DNA from: Collinsella sp.
GTDB taxonomy: Bacteria > Actinomycetota > Coriobacteriia > Coriobacteriales > Coriobacteriaceae
Assembly (NCBI GenBank): GCA_019413955.1
Contig: DXMX01000025.1
Location: forward strand, 525 to 13,645
Reading direction: 5' to 3'
DNA: 13,121 nt
Every line of letters starts with the position of its first letter. The first letter of the stretch is position 1. Shown here one piece after another: positions 6,279 to 13,121 of the stretch. The notes under the pieces are model-generated. The model had not been told where the DNA came from. It searched no databases and saw only the letters and a program-made list of their open reading frames with translations. The position numbers and the translations under genes were made by a program.

Positions 6279-6791
6279 ATGACTAAGCCAAGGAGCGCTA
6301 TTGCTCGAATCGGAGTCGGCTTGGTGATTGCAGCTGGTCTGTCCCTAGGGGTTCCCGCTGCATCGTTTGCACAAGAGGAGTTTGACACCTCTCAGGTTTC
6401 CAGCATTACTCAAAACGCCGATACGGGAATTACGACCTGTACGAACAATGCCGATAAGGCATTTAGTTTTCAATGTGCCGGGACGAGTGCAACTGGCTAC
6501 CGTCAAAAGGATGATTCCTCATCGCTCTATCTGGATATCCAGGGCCATACGGGAAATCCGCTTCGGTTATATACAGACGGTGCGTATAACACAAGCGGTA
6601 GCGGCAGCATGAATTGTACTCAGGGAACGTATCGTTCGAATCACAAGGGACAGTGGGAAATGTATAACCTCGTCCGTGAGAACGGGCGATCTGCGGCGCG
6701 ACTGACTGCATGGGCGGAGTCTGGCTACGGCACTGTTATTGGTGTATGGAGCCCCGACTGCGTCGGGCATTTCCACAAGCTTCCCGCATAG
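6279..6791 (+). CDS. Small secreted four-cysteine protein (DUF2712-like, tentative)
   Basis: A 170-residue protein with a textbook Sec signal peptide: basic MTKPRSAIAR, hydrophobic core at 11-25, and probable cleavage after Ala31 (SFA|QEE). The mature part of about 139 residues is rich in Ser, Thr, Gly and aromatics and has exactly four cysteines (54, 66, 113, 161), which suggests two disulfides. Features such as FSF at 62-64, YRQKDDSSSLY at 74-84 and GVWSPD at 155-160 recall, from memory, small secreted DUF2712-type proteins encoded beside ABC exporters; I could not check this. It is the first gene after the membrane regulator and the only exported soluble product of the cassette. It could be an antimicrobial or signalling protein, or an envelope component. 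It lacks a double-glycine leader and no modification enzymes are nearby, so a lantibiotic is unlikely. Confidence 0.85.
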   Translation: MTKPRSAIARIGVGLVIAAGLSLGVPAASFAQEEFDTSQVSSITQNADTGITTCTNNADKAFSFQCAGTSATGYRQKDDSSSLYLDIQGHTGNPLRLYTDGAYNTSGSGSMNCTQGTYRSNHKGQWEMYNLVRENGRSAARLTAWAESGYGTVIGVWSPDCVGHFHKLPA

Positions 6792-6806
6792 TTGTTTGAA
6801 ATGGCT

Positions 6807-6833
6807 CCCTTCCGGCTTTCTGGGTCGGAAGGG
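6807..6833 (+). promoter_or_regulatory. Intercistronic stem-loop before the transporter genes
   Basis: CCCTTCCG (6807-6814) and CGGAAGGG (6826-6833) form a perfect 8-bp stem with an 11-nt loop, between the secreted-protein stop and the first permease. No T-tract follows. The right arm runs into the purine-rich ribosome site of the permease (6831-6841), so the hairpin could stabilise the upstream mRNA end or reduce translation of the transporter genes. The structure is seen in sequence; the function is inferred. Confidence 0.55.
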
Positions 6834-6845
6834 GGAGGAGGACGT

Positions 6846-7727
6846 ATGAACCAAAAGCTCGCAAGATACGAACTGTCGAAAACGATTAGACGTCCAGCTT
6901 TTATCCTTGCTCTCTTGATTGCGGTCGCAGTTGCAATAGCTGCCGCGCTGGAGCCGTGGGCAAATTTGGAAAAAGAGCGTCACAACCTTCTTTCTTTTGG
7001 TTACGGCGTTGGCGTGCAAGCCGAAAATTATCTCGGTCAAACACGTGAAAGCAGCTTCGGTAACTGGATTGTTGTGAGCGCGAACGCGCCACTGTCTGCG
7101 TCGGTGTTTTTCTATGCACTGCCCCTGCTTGCAATGTTGGCTGGATCTTGGTCGTGTCTCTTTGAGCGTTTGAGTGGTTATGACATGCAGATATGCACGC
7201 GCGTTTCCAGAAAGGCGTACGTGAACGTAAAGATGCTGTCTGCTTTCCTCTCCGCGTTTACAGTGACTGCCATTCCTCTGCTCGTCAATTTCCTGATCGT
7301 CTCGATGCTTTTTCCTGCGTATCTTCCTCGGGTCGATGAGTCGACTTACGTAGGACTTTACCTGCATAGCTACTTCTCCGGTCTATTTTATTCGCATCCT
7401 TTGTCATATGTGCTCGCATACACGCTGTTCGATGCTGTCACGCTCGGGACTTTATCCATGGCTGTAACTGGCTTCTCAATTTTGTTTCGTAGCAGAATCA
7501 AAGCGATAATTGTCCCGTATCTGCTAATGGTTGCGTGGCATTTTGCAAATGGCTGGATCTTCGGCGTAATGGCTTGTGTGGGGTTTAACTGCAATATCCT
7601 CAACAGCATCAGGTCGGAATCGCTGAATAACTGGCCAGACATTCGAGCCGGTTTTGCGGAAATCATATTATTGACCCTTGCTTCGTTGGCTTTTTCTGGG
7701 GCGTGGAAAAGACGCGAGGTGGTCTGA
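6846..7727 (+). CDS. ABC-2-type transporter permease subunit 1
   Basis: A 293-residue membrane protein with six predicted TM segments (about 18-35, 84-104, 129-154, 187-213, 218-242, 269-287), a first extracytoplasmic loop of about 50 residues, and a basic C-terminus ending KRREVV. This is the normal layout of an ABC-2 export permease such as those of bacteriocin or lantibiotic self-immunity systems. The start is ATG 6846, placed by a GGGGGAGGAGG ribosome site; the frame stays open further upstream, but that part has no ribosome site. Its stop overlaps the next permease start by one base (TGATG). With the second permease and the ATPase downstream it should form a heterodimeric ABC exporter in the cytoplasmic membrane. 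Sequence divergence prevents assigning a substrate. Confidence 0.85.
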   Translation: MNQKLARYELSKTIRRPAFILALLIAVAVAIAAALEPWANLEKERHNLLSFGYGVGVQAENYLGQTRESSFGNWIVVSANAPLSASVFFYALPLLAMLAGSWSCLFERLSGYDMQICTRVSRKAYVNVKMLSAFLSAFTVTAIPLLVNFLIVSMLFPAYLPRVDESTYVGLYLHSYFSGLFYSHPLSYVLAYTLFDAVTLGTLSMAVTGFSILFRSRIKAIIVPYLLMVAWHFANGWIFGVMACVGFNCNILNSIRSESLNNWPDIRAGFAEIILLTLASLAFSGAWKRREVV

Positions 7728-8563
7728 TGCTGTTTAGGCTGGTCGCCGCGGACCTGAGGACCGTTTTGAAGAAGAACATCATCACTTTTATTGCAATTGC
7801 GGCAGTGACCGTTGCGAACTTGGTGTACGCCTACGGATTGTCTTCTGTGTATGGGGTTAGAACGGATACCTTGGGGTTTGCGGATAATCTTGCGCTCGTG
7901 TTTGCCGGATCTGCTCCGTTTGAGCCTAGGCCCGGGGTCATGTTTGTGCCTCCGCTAGGATGGCTATTTCTCATTCTGCTTATTCTCTATACAACACTCG
8001 ACTATCCGACCGAATCGTTGCACGGGTTTGGTTTGCAAGCGCTTGTTCGATGCCGGGCAAGAACCCTTTGGTGGGTCTCGCGTTTTATCTTGGTGGCGGC
8101 AGTAACGGCATTTTCACTGCTCGTGGTGGTTTGCTCTGTTGTGATTTGGAGCTTGGTGGTGAGCTCCTCGTTCAGCGCGGTCATTCATGGTGAGTCGCTT
8201 CAACTGGCTAATTTGGCGCCGTGGTTTCTCAAAGCTGCCGAGGCAGATGCGCTGCCGTTTTTCATAGGTCTCTTATTTGCTTTTGAGGCGCTTGCGTTTG
8301 CGCAGGCAGCGGTTGGGTTTGTGCTTGGGTCGTCAGTCTCGTTTGTGGTTTTAATGAGCTACCTGATCTGCTCGGCATATGCACGACATTGGGCGCTATT
8401 GGGTAACGCCTTGATGCTGTTGCGCTGGGGTGGAATTGTCAAAGAGGGAATCGCGGCGGGCTCGAGTGTCTTGTCATCAATTGGGCTTATGTCGTTATGC
8501 CTATCGTTGGGTGGACTGTGGTTTCGAAGGGCCGACCTTATAGAAAAGGGGGACAAGATATGA
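7727..8563 (+). CDS. ABC-2-type transporter permease subunit 2
   Basis: A 278-residue membrane protein with six predicted TM segments (about 18-36, 73-90, 119-146, 174-200, 203-219, 248-266), the same topology as the preceding gene but little obvious sequence identity. It fits the pattern of paired, diverged permeases in ABC-2 exporters. The start ATG 7727 shares one base with the upstream stop and has a GAGGTGG site a few bases before it; an in-frame GTG at 7703 lies within the previous gene and is less likely. The C-terminus (WFRRADLIEKGDKI) is charged and cytoplasmic. Its stop overlaps the ATPase start as ATGA. The partner is inferred from adjacency and coupling; the substrate is unknown. 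Confidence 0.85.
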   Translation: MLFRLVAADLRTVLKKNIITFIAIAAVTVANLVYAYGLSSVYGVRTDTLGFADNLALVFAGSAPFEPRPGVMFVPPLGWLFLILLILYTTLDYPTESLHGFGLQALVRCRARTLWWVSRFILVAAVTAFSLLVVVCSVVIWSLVVSSSFSAVIHGESLQLANLAPWFLKAAEADALPFFIGLLFAFEALAFAQAAVGFVLGSSVSFVVLMSYLICSAYARHWALLGNALMLLRWGGIVKEGIAAGSSVLSSIGLMSLCLSLGGLWFRRADLIEKGDKI

Positions 8564-9204
8564 GTGTGATCGTAAGGGGCGTATCGAAGCGCATGGGTAA
8601 AAACGATGTCCTGCGCAACGTGTCCATCGAGGTTGACCCTGGGACTGTGGTCGGGCTTCAGGGGATAAACGGTTCGGGTAAGACCATGCTCATGCGAGCG
8701 GTTTGCGGGTTGATCAAGCCTACCGAAGGCGAAATCTCTATCGATGGCCAAAGGCTTGGGGCGGACATCTCGTTCCCGCCGAGTCTGGGGATGTTGATCG
8801 AGGCGCCTTCCTTTTTGGGATATCTGTCTGGCTACGACAATCTGAAGCTCATCGCTCAGATCAAGGGCGTTGCCACCCCCGAGGACATTCGCTCTGCCCT
8901 GCGGCTCGTGGGGCTCGATGCAGACGAAAAAAAGAAGTTCCGAGCATACTCGCTTGGGATGAAGCAGCGTCTGGGGATAGCTGCGGCAATTATGGAGAAG
9001 CCGAAGCTGCTTGTTCTCGATGAGCCAACGAATGCCCTCGACGAAGCGGGCGTTGAAATGCTCAAGCGCGTTGTGGCGATGGCGGCATCAACGGGTCGTG
9101 AGGTCCTTCTGTCCAGCCATGACGGAGAGGTGCTCGAGGAACTGGCCGATCGGGTTTACTGCATGCGCGACGGTGCCGTTGTGAAAGTTCGGGAAAGGTC
9201 GTGA
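8560..9204 (+). CDS. ABC transporter ATP-binding protein, BcrA/bacteriocin-export type
   Basis: A 214-residue nucleotide-binding subunit, short but complete: Walker A GINGSGKT (35-42), signature SLGMKQRLG (131-139), Walker B LLVLDEP (150-156), D-loop NALDEAG (158-164) and switch His187. The signature is the SLGMKQR variant instead of LSGGQ, and the Q-loop position reads LIEAPSF. Both are typical of the BcrA/CcmA-like group that powers ABC-2 exporters for lantibiotic self-protection and antibiotic resistance. It starts at ATG 8560, overlapping the permease stop by 4 nt, with GGGGGA just upstream. The C-terminal extension present in some BcrA proteins is absent. It would energise the two upstream permeases; whether the complex exports the secreted protein, expels a toxic compound or extracts a lipid is open. 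Confidence 0.95.
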   Translation: MSVIVRGVSKRMGKNDVLRNVSIEVDPGTVVGLQGINGSGKTMLMRAVCGLIKPTEGEISIDGQRLGADISFPPSLGMLIEAPSFLGYLSGYDNLKLIAQIKGVATPEDIRSALRLVGLDADEKKKFRAYSLGMKQRLGIAAAIMEKPKLLVLDEPTNALDEAGVEMLKRVVAMAASTGREVLLSSHDGEVLEELADRVYCMRDGAVVKVRERS

Positions 9205-9869
9205 GCGCGATGAAGAAGACCCTGTGGACGAGAAGATTGGCGCTCGCGCTTTTTTGCTGTGCTGCTACCGGCCTTGCGGGCATGAGGGTGAGCGTCGTTA
9301 ACGGGAACCGGACGGTCATTCCTGAGAAATATTACGCGGAGGGCGAATGGCTCTCGATGGATGGAGCGTTTCTGGGGTCGAAGGATGTGGTGACTGATGG
9401 GTATTCGTTTTGCATAGACGGGGCAGAGTTGCTCACGCCGCGCGAGTATCTCAAACGAGCACATGACGATTATTCAAAATATGGCACCGTGGATACGAAA
9501 ACGAGACTGAAGGATGCCGACATCACGTGCGTTATCGCCGTAAAGATGCGTGTCAGAAATAGGGATAATATCGACGGTGGAATCAAAGCGTATGTTTGGC
9601 ATCTGGTTCCGGAGTCTGCGCCAAACTATGATTTTGTAGTCAATACCGATCTGATAACGCAAGCCATGCCGGTCCTTGGCGGCTCTGCTGCGTTTGCCGT
9701 GGAGGTTGGGGCAGAAAACGAGTTGCTCGTCCCATTTATGATGCAGAACACCAACGACTATTTCGAAGGTTACGAGACCGTCCGTTTTGAGAAGGCTTTT
9801 CCCGGGACTTATACGATGAAGATGACCGATCTGCCGGAGAGAAGGCTCTTAAGGTTTGAAGTGAAGTAG
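9201..9869 (+). CDS. Membrane-anchored extracytoplasmic protein, DUF5028-like
   Basis: A 222-residue protein with an N-terminal basic plus hydrophobic segment (about 5-30) and a soluble remainder. It has no lipobox at Cys19/20 (LFCC), so it is either anchored by the uncleaved segment or secreted. The outer domain contains YYAEGEW (44-50), ELLTPREYLK (76-85), a central strand CVIAVKMRVRN (110-120) and ENELLVPFMMQN (172-183). This resembles, from memory, DUF5028 proteins, which have one TM, a beta-rich outer domain, and often lie next to ABC transporters in gut anaerobes. The chosen start is GTG 9201, overlapping the ATPase stop as GTGA with GGGAAAGG before it; ATG 9210 (MKKTLW) is a good alternative giving 219 residues. 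As the last coupled gene it may be an accessory or immunity subunit of the exporter. Family recognition is tentative. Confidence 0.85.
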   Translation: MSAMKKTLWTRRLALALFCCAATGLAGMRVSVVNGNRTVIPEKYYAEGEWLSMDGAFLGSKDVVTDGYSFCIDGAELLTPREYLKRAHDDYSKYGTVDTKTRLKDADITCVIAVKMRVRNRDNIDGGIKAYVWHLVPESAPNYDFVVNTDLITQAMPVLGGSAAFAVEVGAENELLVPFMMQNTNDYFEGYETVRFEKAFPGTYTMKMTDLPERRLLRFEVK

Positions 9870-9904
9870 CTCGAGAGTTAGGCAAAATGGGTCCATCGGC
9901 GGTA

Positions 9905-9948
9905 CCCGCGCCCGATTTCAGGCGCTCCGACTCGGAATCGGGCGCGGG
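9905..9948. terminator. Strong hairpin in the convergent gap, probable bidirectional terminator
   Basis: CCCGCGCCCGATT (9905-9917) and AATCGGGCGCGGG (9936-9948) form a perfect 13-bp GC-rich stem around an 18-nt loop, which itself contains a small CCGA/TCGG pairing. A second short hairpin (GGCACC-TTC-GGTGTC, with one G-U pair) follows at 9953-9967. It lies between the end of the ABC cassette and the end of the convergent YcxB-like gene, so it could end transcripts from both sides. There is no clear U-tract on either strand, so termination would be of the U-poor type seen in high-GC actinobacteria. Confidence 0.7.
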
Positions 9949-9974
9949 ACGAGGCACCTTCGGTGTCGGCCGGA

Positions 9975-10694
9975 TTACCGCTTCTTCTTCTTGTTCTTCT
10001 TCTGCTTGCGCTGCTTGCCCTTGTTGTCCTGGGGCTTGTCGGCCTGTTTTGCTTCGGCAGCGGCCTTTTCTGCCTTCATCTTCTTGCGTTTGGTCTCGAT
10101 GCGGAGTTTTTTGTTGATGCGCGCCTTAAGGAAGGCGCCAAACTGCTCGGCATCGCCGCGAACAAAGGTGTCCTTGGGGATCGTCACGCCCTGGTCGGCG
10201 AACATGGCAACAAAGATGCGCTCGCCGTCGAGTACGTGGTCGAGCTTGTCAAACGGGAAGAACTGCGACTTGCCGCTCTTGCCCCAGACCATTAGGCCGT
10301 CTTCGTTGGCGGCGACGCGGCGATAACGGCCGCCCATGGACTCGTCGGCCTCGACGGCATCGATAAAGTCGCGGGCGAGCGTGTGGTGCAGGTTTTTGCT
10401 CCACCAGGCCAAAAAGGCGCCGAACACGATGAGGACGACGCCAAACTTGATCCAGTTGCCACCGGCTACCAGCATGCCAATACCCAGCAGGGCGGCAATG
10501 GCGGCGGCGACATACAGGGAGCCGCGGCGTCTGGGCGAGGCGACCAGGCGGGCGAAGTCGGTGACCAGATCGTTTTCGTACTGATACTCGTTGAGGTACA
10601 GGATGCCGTCATCGGCTGCTGCCTGCGCCTCGAGCGCGACCTCGACCTGGTCGGCTGCTTCGGAGGGAATGAGGTTGCTCTCTGCGTCTGCCAT
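9975..10694 (-). CDS. YcxB-like membrane protein with lysine-rich tail
   Basis: A 239-residue protein. After an acidic N-terminus it has two TM segments (about 59-78 and 83-99), then a C-terminal domain (about 105-193) that resembles the YcxB-like fold, with the usual pattern of 'two helices, short cytoplasmic strand domain', here including DGLMVWGKSGKSQFFPFDKLDHV and KDTFVRGDAEQFGAFLKARI broken across 132-194. The last 45 residues are extremely Lys/Arg-rich and end KKNKKKKR, which could bind acidic lipid or nucleic acid. The function of this family is unknown. The start is ATG 10694 with AGGAG 10 nt upstream. It is divergent from dnaX and convergent with the ABC cassette, so it is probably transcribed alone. 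Composition matches the high-GC flanks, not the central block. Confidence 0.85.
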   Translation of the reverse strand: MADAESNLIPSEAADQVEVALEAQAAADDGILYLNEYQYENDLVTDFARLVASPRRRGSLYVAAAIAALLGIGMLVAGGNWIKFGVVLIVFGAFLAWWSKNLHHTLARDFIDAVEADESMGGRYRRVAANEDGLMVWGKSGKSQFFPFDKLDHVLDGERIFVAMFADQGVTIPKDTFVRGDAEQFGAFLKARINKKLRIETKRKKMKAEKAAAEAKQADKPQDNKGKQRKQKKNKKKKR

Positions 10695-10809
10695 ACTCTT
10701 TGGACTCCTATCGCGGCGGGCTCGCCGTACGGGTTATTATGAGTGCAGTATGCCGTGCGACCGCATGGCCGCCGCGGCAACAAGACTCAGTATACCCGGG
10801 GGAGCACCC

Positions 10810-13121
10810 ATGGAATCGTTGTACCGAAAGTATCGCCCGCTCACCTTTGACTCCGTGGTGGGCCAGCAGCATATCGTCTCGACGCTCGAGCACGCCATCA
10901 CCGAGGGGCGTCTGTCCCACGCCTACCTGTTCTGCGGACCGCGCGGCACGGGCAAGACCACCATGGCGCGCATTCTGGCCAAGGCGCTGCTGTGCCGCAA
11001 TGCCGAGGCGGCGCGCGCCGAGGGTGCAAGCGGCTGCATGCCCGACGGTACTTGCGAGGAGTGCGAGCTCATTGCCGAGGGTAACCACCCCGATGTCTAC
11101 GAGCTCGATGCCGCCTCCCGCACGGGCGTGGACAATGTGCGCGAGGAAATCATCAACTCCGTCAACTTTGCCCCGGTGCGCGGCAAGTACAAGATCTATA
11201 TCATCGACGAGGTCCACATGCTCACGACGGCGGCGTTCAACGCGCTGCTCAAGACGCTCGAGGAGCCGCCGGCGCACGTGATCTTTGTGCTGTGCACCAC
11301 CGACCCGCAAAAGATTCTGGAGACCATCCTCTCGCGCTGCCAGCGTTTCGATTTCCATCGCATCGGCAACGAGGATATTGAGCGTCGCCTGGCATACGTG
11401 TGCGAGCAGGAGGGCTTCGATTACGACGATGAGGCGCTGGCTATCGTGGCGCGCCATGCCAAGGGCGGCATGCGCGACGCGTTGTCCACGCTGGAACAGC
11501 TGAGCGTCTTTGGCAACGGTTCTGTGCATGCGGACGACGCCCGCTCGCTTTTAGGCGAGGTTTCGGACCAGATTCTGGGCGAGTTTGCCCGCGCCATTGC
11601 CGATCGCAATGTTGCCGAGCTCTATGGACTGATCCGTGCGCAGGTCGAGGAAGGAAACGACCTGCTGGAGCTGACGCGCGACCTGGTGGCGCATGTGCGT
11701 GACGTGTACGTTGCCTGCGTTGCCGGTGCCCGTGCCGAGCTGTTTGAGGGCGGCTCCGAGCAGGCCGAGGCGCTTGCTGCCGAGGCCGCTGCCTTTGGCG
11801 AGCATCCTGCCGACCGCCTGGCCCGTGTGCTGACGGTGCTCGACGATGCCGCACTGGAGATGAGGGGCGCGAGCGACGTGCGCCTGGTGCTCGAGATCGC
11901 CTGCACGCGCCTGGCACGTCCCGAGGCCGATTTAACGATTGAGGCATTGGCCGAGCGCGTGGCTCGCTTGGAGGCCATGGTTGCCAACGGCGCCGTGCCG
12001 GCGAGCGTGGCTGCTGCTCAGGCCGCCGCGCCTGCAGCATCCGTACCCGCTGCTGCCCAGCAGCCGACGCTCATTTCGGGCGCCCGTGCTGCCGCTCCGG
12101 CGGCATCCGCTGCCCCCGCTGGTACGTCCGCGCGCCAGGGCGGTATGCCTTGGGACCGTGGTGCTGCTGTTCCGGCTGCCCAGCCTGCGTCCCGTTCTGC
12201 GTCCGTGTCAGCTTCCAAGCCTGCAGCGCCTGCACCTCAGTCTGCGCCGACTCCGACGCCTCAGCCCGTTGCGGCCCCCGCGCCTGCCACCGCTCCGGTA
12301 CCTAAGCCCCAGTCCAACAATGCCGCCCAGGTTGCTGCCGCCGGTACTGCCGAGACGCCCGCGGTCGAGGATGCCGGAGAGCTGCAGCGCAAATGGGCCG
12401 AGGTTGTCGAGCGTGTCAAGGCGCGTCAGGCTTCCTACGCAGGGCTTTTGCTCAACGCCCGCGCCACGGCCGACGACGGCTCCAAGCTCACGGTCTCGTT
12501 CCCCGCGGGTTCGACTTTTGCCATTAAGATGCTCGGTCGCGCCGATACGCAGTCGGTGGTCCTGCCGACGGTTTGCGCGGTCTTCGGTCGTCGTACCGTC
12601 GACTATGTCCTGGATGGGGGTGGCACGCCGGCTCCTCAACATGAGGAGCATTCTCCATCTGCACGGGCTGCGGTATCTGCGGACCCGCAACCCGTGTCCT
12701 CGGCGGCCCCTGTATCCTCGAGCGCCAGCGCGACGCAGCCAAAAGCGGCGCCGGTAGCGGCACCGACCCTGTCGGCGCCTAAGCCCGCGGCGCCCAAACC
12801 GGCTGCTCCGGCTCCCGCGCCCAAGCCCGCTGCCGCGCCTGCGCCCAAGTCATCCGACCTAGCTAAGGCCCCCTGGCTACGCTCCGACAATCCCGCCGGT
12901 GCTCCTGCCACGGGCAAGCTCCCGACCGAGCCCGCACCCCGAGCGCCCGAGCGCGCGTCCGCTCCCAAGGCTCAGCCCGCCGCGCCGTCTGCGCCGTGGG
13001 AATCCGAGCAGGTTCCCTACGACGATGTCATGGTCGGCGGTTTTGCTGCCGATGCCGGCGGGGACGATCTGCCCCCGTTCGACGTGCCGGGTGCGGCGTC
13101 CGCGCCCAAGCCCGCTGCAAC
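10810..13121 (+). CDS. dnaX: DNA polymerase III subunit gamma/tau, C-terminus cut by window end
   Basis: The clamp-loader ATPase subunit; 770 codons are visible and the frame stays open to the edge. It starts at ATG 10810 with GGGGGAG 5 nt upstream. It begins MESLYRKYRPLTF, followed by Walker A GPRGTGKT (43-50), zinc-module cysteines 62, 76, 82 and 85, Walker B IIDEVH (131-136), LLKTLEEPP (146-154) and the SRC motif (175-177): the full AAA+ core of an active gamma/tau. Lid and collar helices extend to about 370. The rest is a long Ala/Pro/Lys-rich linker interrupted by a folded-looking domain at about 523-604 (ELQRKWAEVVERV onwards). No A-AAA-AAG slippage site was seen, so a frameshifted short form is not evident. 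The tail carries repeated PW dipeptides and an acidic DDLPPF stretch. The identity is certain; only the extreme C-terminus is missing. Confidence 0.98.
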   Translation, partial: MESLYRKYRPLTFDSVVGQQHIVSTLEHAITEGRLSHAYLFCGPRGTGKTTMARILAKALLCRNAEAARAEGASGCMPDGTCEECELIAEGNHPDVYELDAASRTGVDNVREEIINSVNFAPVRGKYKIYIIDEVHMLTTAAFNALLKTLEEPPAHVIFVLCTTDPQKILETILSRCQRFDFHRIGNEDIERRLAYVCEQEGFDYDDEALAIVARHAKGGMRDALSTLEQLSVFGNGSVHADDARSLLGEVSDQILGEFARAIADRNVAELYGLIRAQVEEGNDLLELTRDLVAHVRDVYVACVAGARAELFEGGSEQAEALAAEAAAFGEHPADRLARVLTVLDDAALEMRGASDVRLVLEIACTRLARPEADLTIEALAERVARLEAMVANGAVPASVAAAQAAAPAASVPAAAQQPTLISGARAAAPAASAAPAGTSARQGGMPWDRGAAVPAAQPASRSASVSASKPAAPAPQSAPTPTPQPVAAPAPATAPVPKPQSNNAAQVAAAGTAETPAVEDAGELQRKWAEVVERVKARQASYAGLLLNARATADDGSKLTVSFPAGSTFAIKMLGRADTQSVVLPTVCAVFGRRTVDYVLDGGGTPAPQHEEHSPSARAAVSADPQPVSSAAPVSSSASATQPKAAPVAAPTLSAPKPAAPKPAAPAPAPKPAAAPAPKSSDLAKAPWLRSDNPAGAPATGKLPTEPAPRAPERASAPKAQPAAPSAPWESEQVPYDDVMVGGFAADAGGDDLPPFDVPGAASAPKPAA

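Noticed and set aside
6279..6791. Lantibiotic or class II double-glycine bacteriocin precursor
   Set aside because: The leader is a Sec signal peptide, there is no GG processing site and no LanB/C/M or peptidase-ABC gene nearby.
9210..9300. Lipoprotein signal in the last cassette protein
   Set aside because: The Cys pair is preceded by ALF, not a small residue, so the lipobox rule is not met.
11300..11330. Programmed frameshift site in dnaX (CAAAAGA near 11309)
   Set aside because: It is not a heptameric A-AAA-AAG slip site and no stem-loop with the right spacing is evident.
10708..11529. Minus-strand open frame of 273 codons antisense to the start of dnaX
   Set aside because: It overlaps the invariant AAA+ core of dnaX and its composition is a mirror of dnaX codons.
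11939..12757. Plus-strand frame of 272 codons rich in Arg/Leu/Pro within dnaX
   Set aside because: It is an out-of-frame reading of the Ala/Pro-rich dnaX tail; the dnaX frame itself stays open throughout.

Overview
The window looks like chromosome from a high-GC Coriobacteriia member (Collinsella-like Actinomycetota). Four observations suggest this: an FHA/FHA gene pair in the actinobacterial order, a polytopic membrane LuxR-type regulator of the kind abundant in this class, actinobacterial-style Ala/Pro-rich tails, and high-GC codon use in the flanks. The genus is an inference from style; no marker gene was compared.

Left block (1-3594, minus strand): a tightly overlapping signalling operon read right to left. 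It holds a membrane Ser/Thr protein kinase, an FhaA-like protein (N-terminal DUF3662-type region, long Gln/Pro/Ala linker, C-terminal FHA), an FhaB-like protein (one TM plus FHA), and the first 104 codons of a gene that runs off the left edge. In other actinobacteria the gene after fhaB is the PP2C phosphatase pstP, so the partial gene may be that phosphatase. The kinase has a non-RD catalytic loop (HLD instead of HRD) and a polytopic C-terminus in place of PASTA repeats.

Divergent intergenic region (3595-4033): it carries outward promoter candidates and five copies of a roughly 15-bp palindromic unit in alternating orientation, which form two inverted repeats.

Central block (4034-9869, plus strand): visibly lower GC than the flanks and probably an accessory cassette. 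It begins with an unusual 711-residue regulator made of two consecutive modules, each of roughly eight TM segments followed by a LuxR-type HTH. A probable operon follows: a small secreted four-cysteine protein, two ABC-2-type permeases, a BcrA-like ABC ATPase and a membrane-anchored extracellular protein resembling the DUF5028 type. The last four genes are translationally coupled by 1-4 nt overlaps, and a stem-loop separates the secreted-protein gene from the transporter genes. My reading is a self-contained export, immunity or envelope-stress module controlled by the membrane-bound double regulator. The substrate is unknown, and the secreted protein is the obvious candidate.

Right block (9870-13121): a strong hairpin in the convergent gap, a minus-strand YcxB-like membrane protein with a lysine-rich tail, and, divergent from it, dnaX (DNA polymerase III gamma/tau), which runs off the right edge. 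No tRNA, rRNA, CRISPR array, transposase or integrase was seen.
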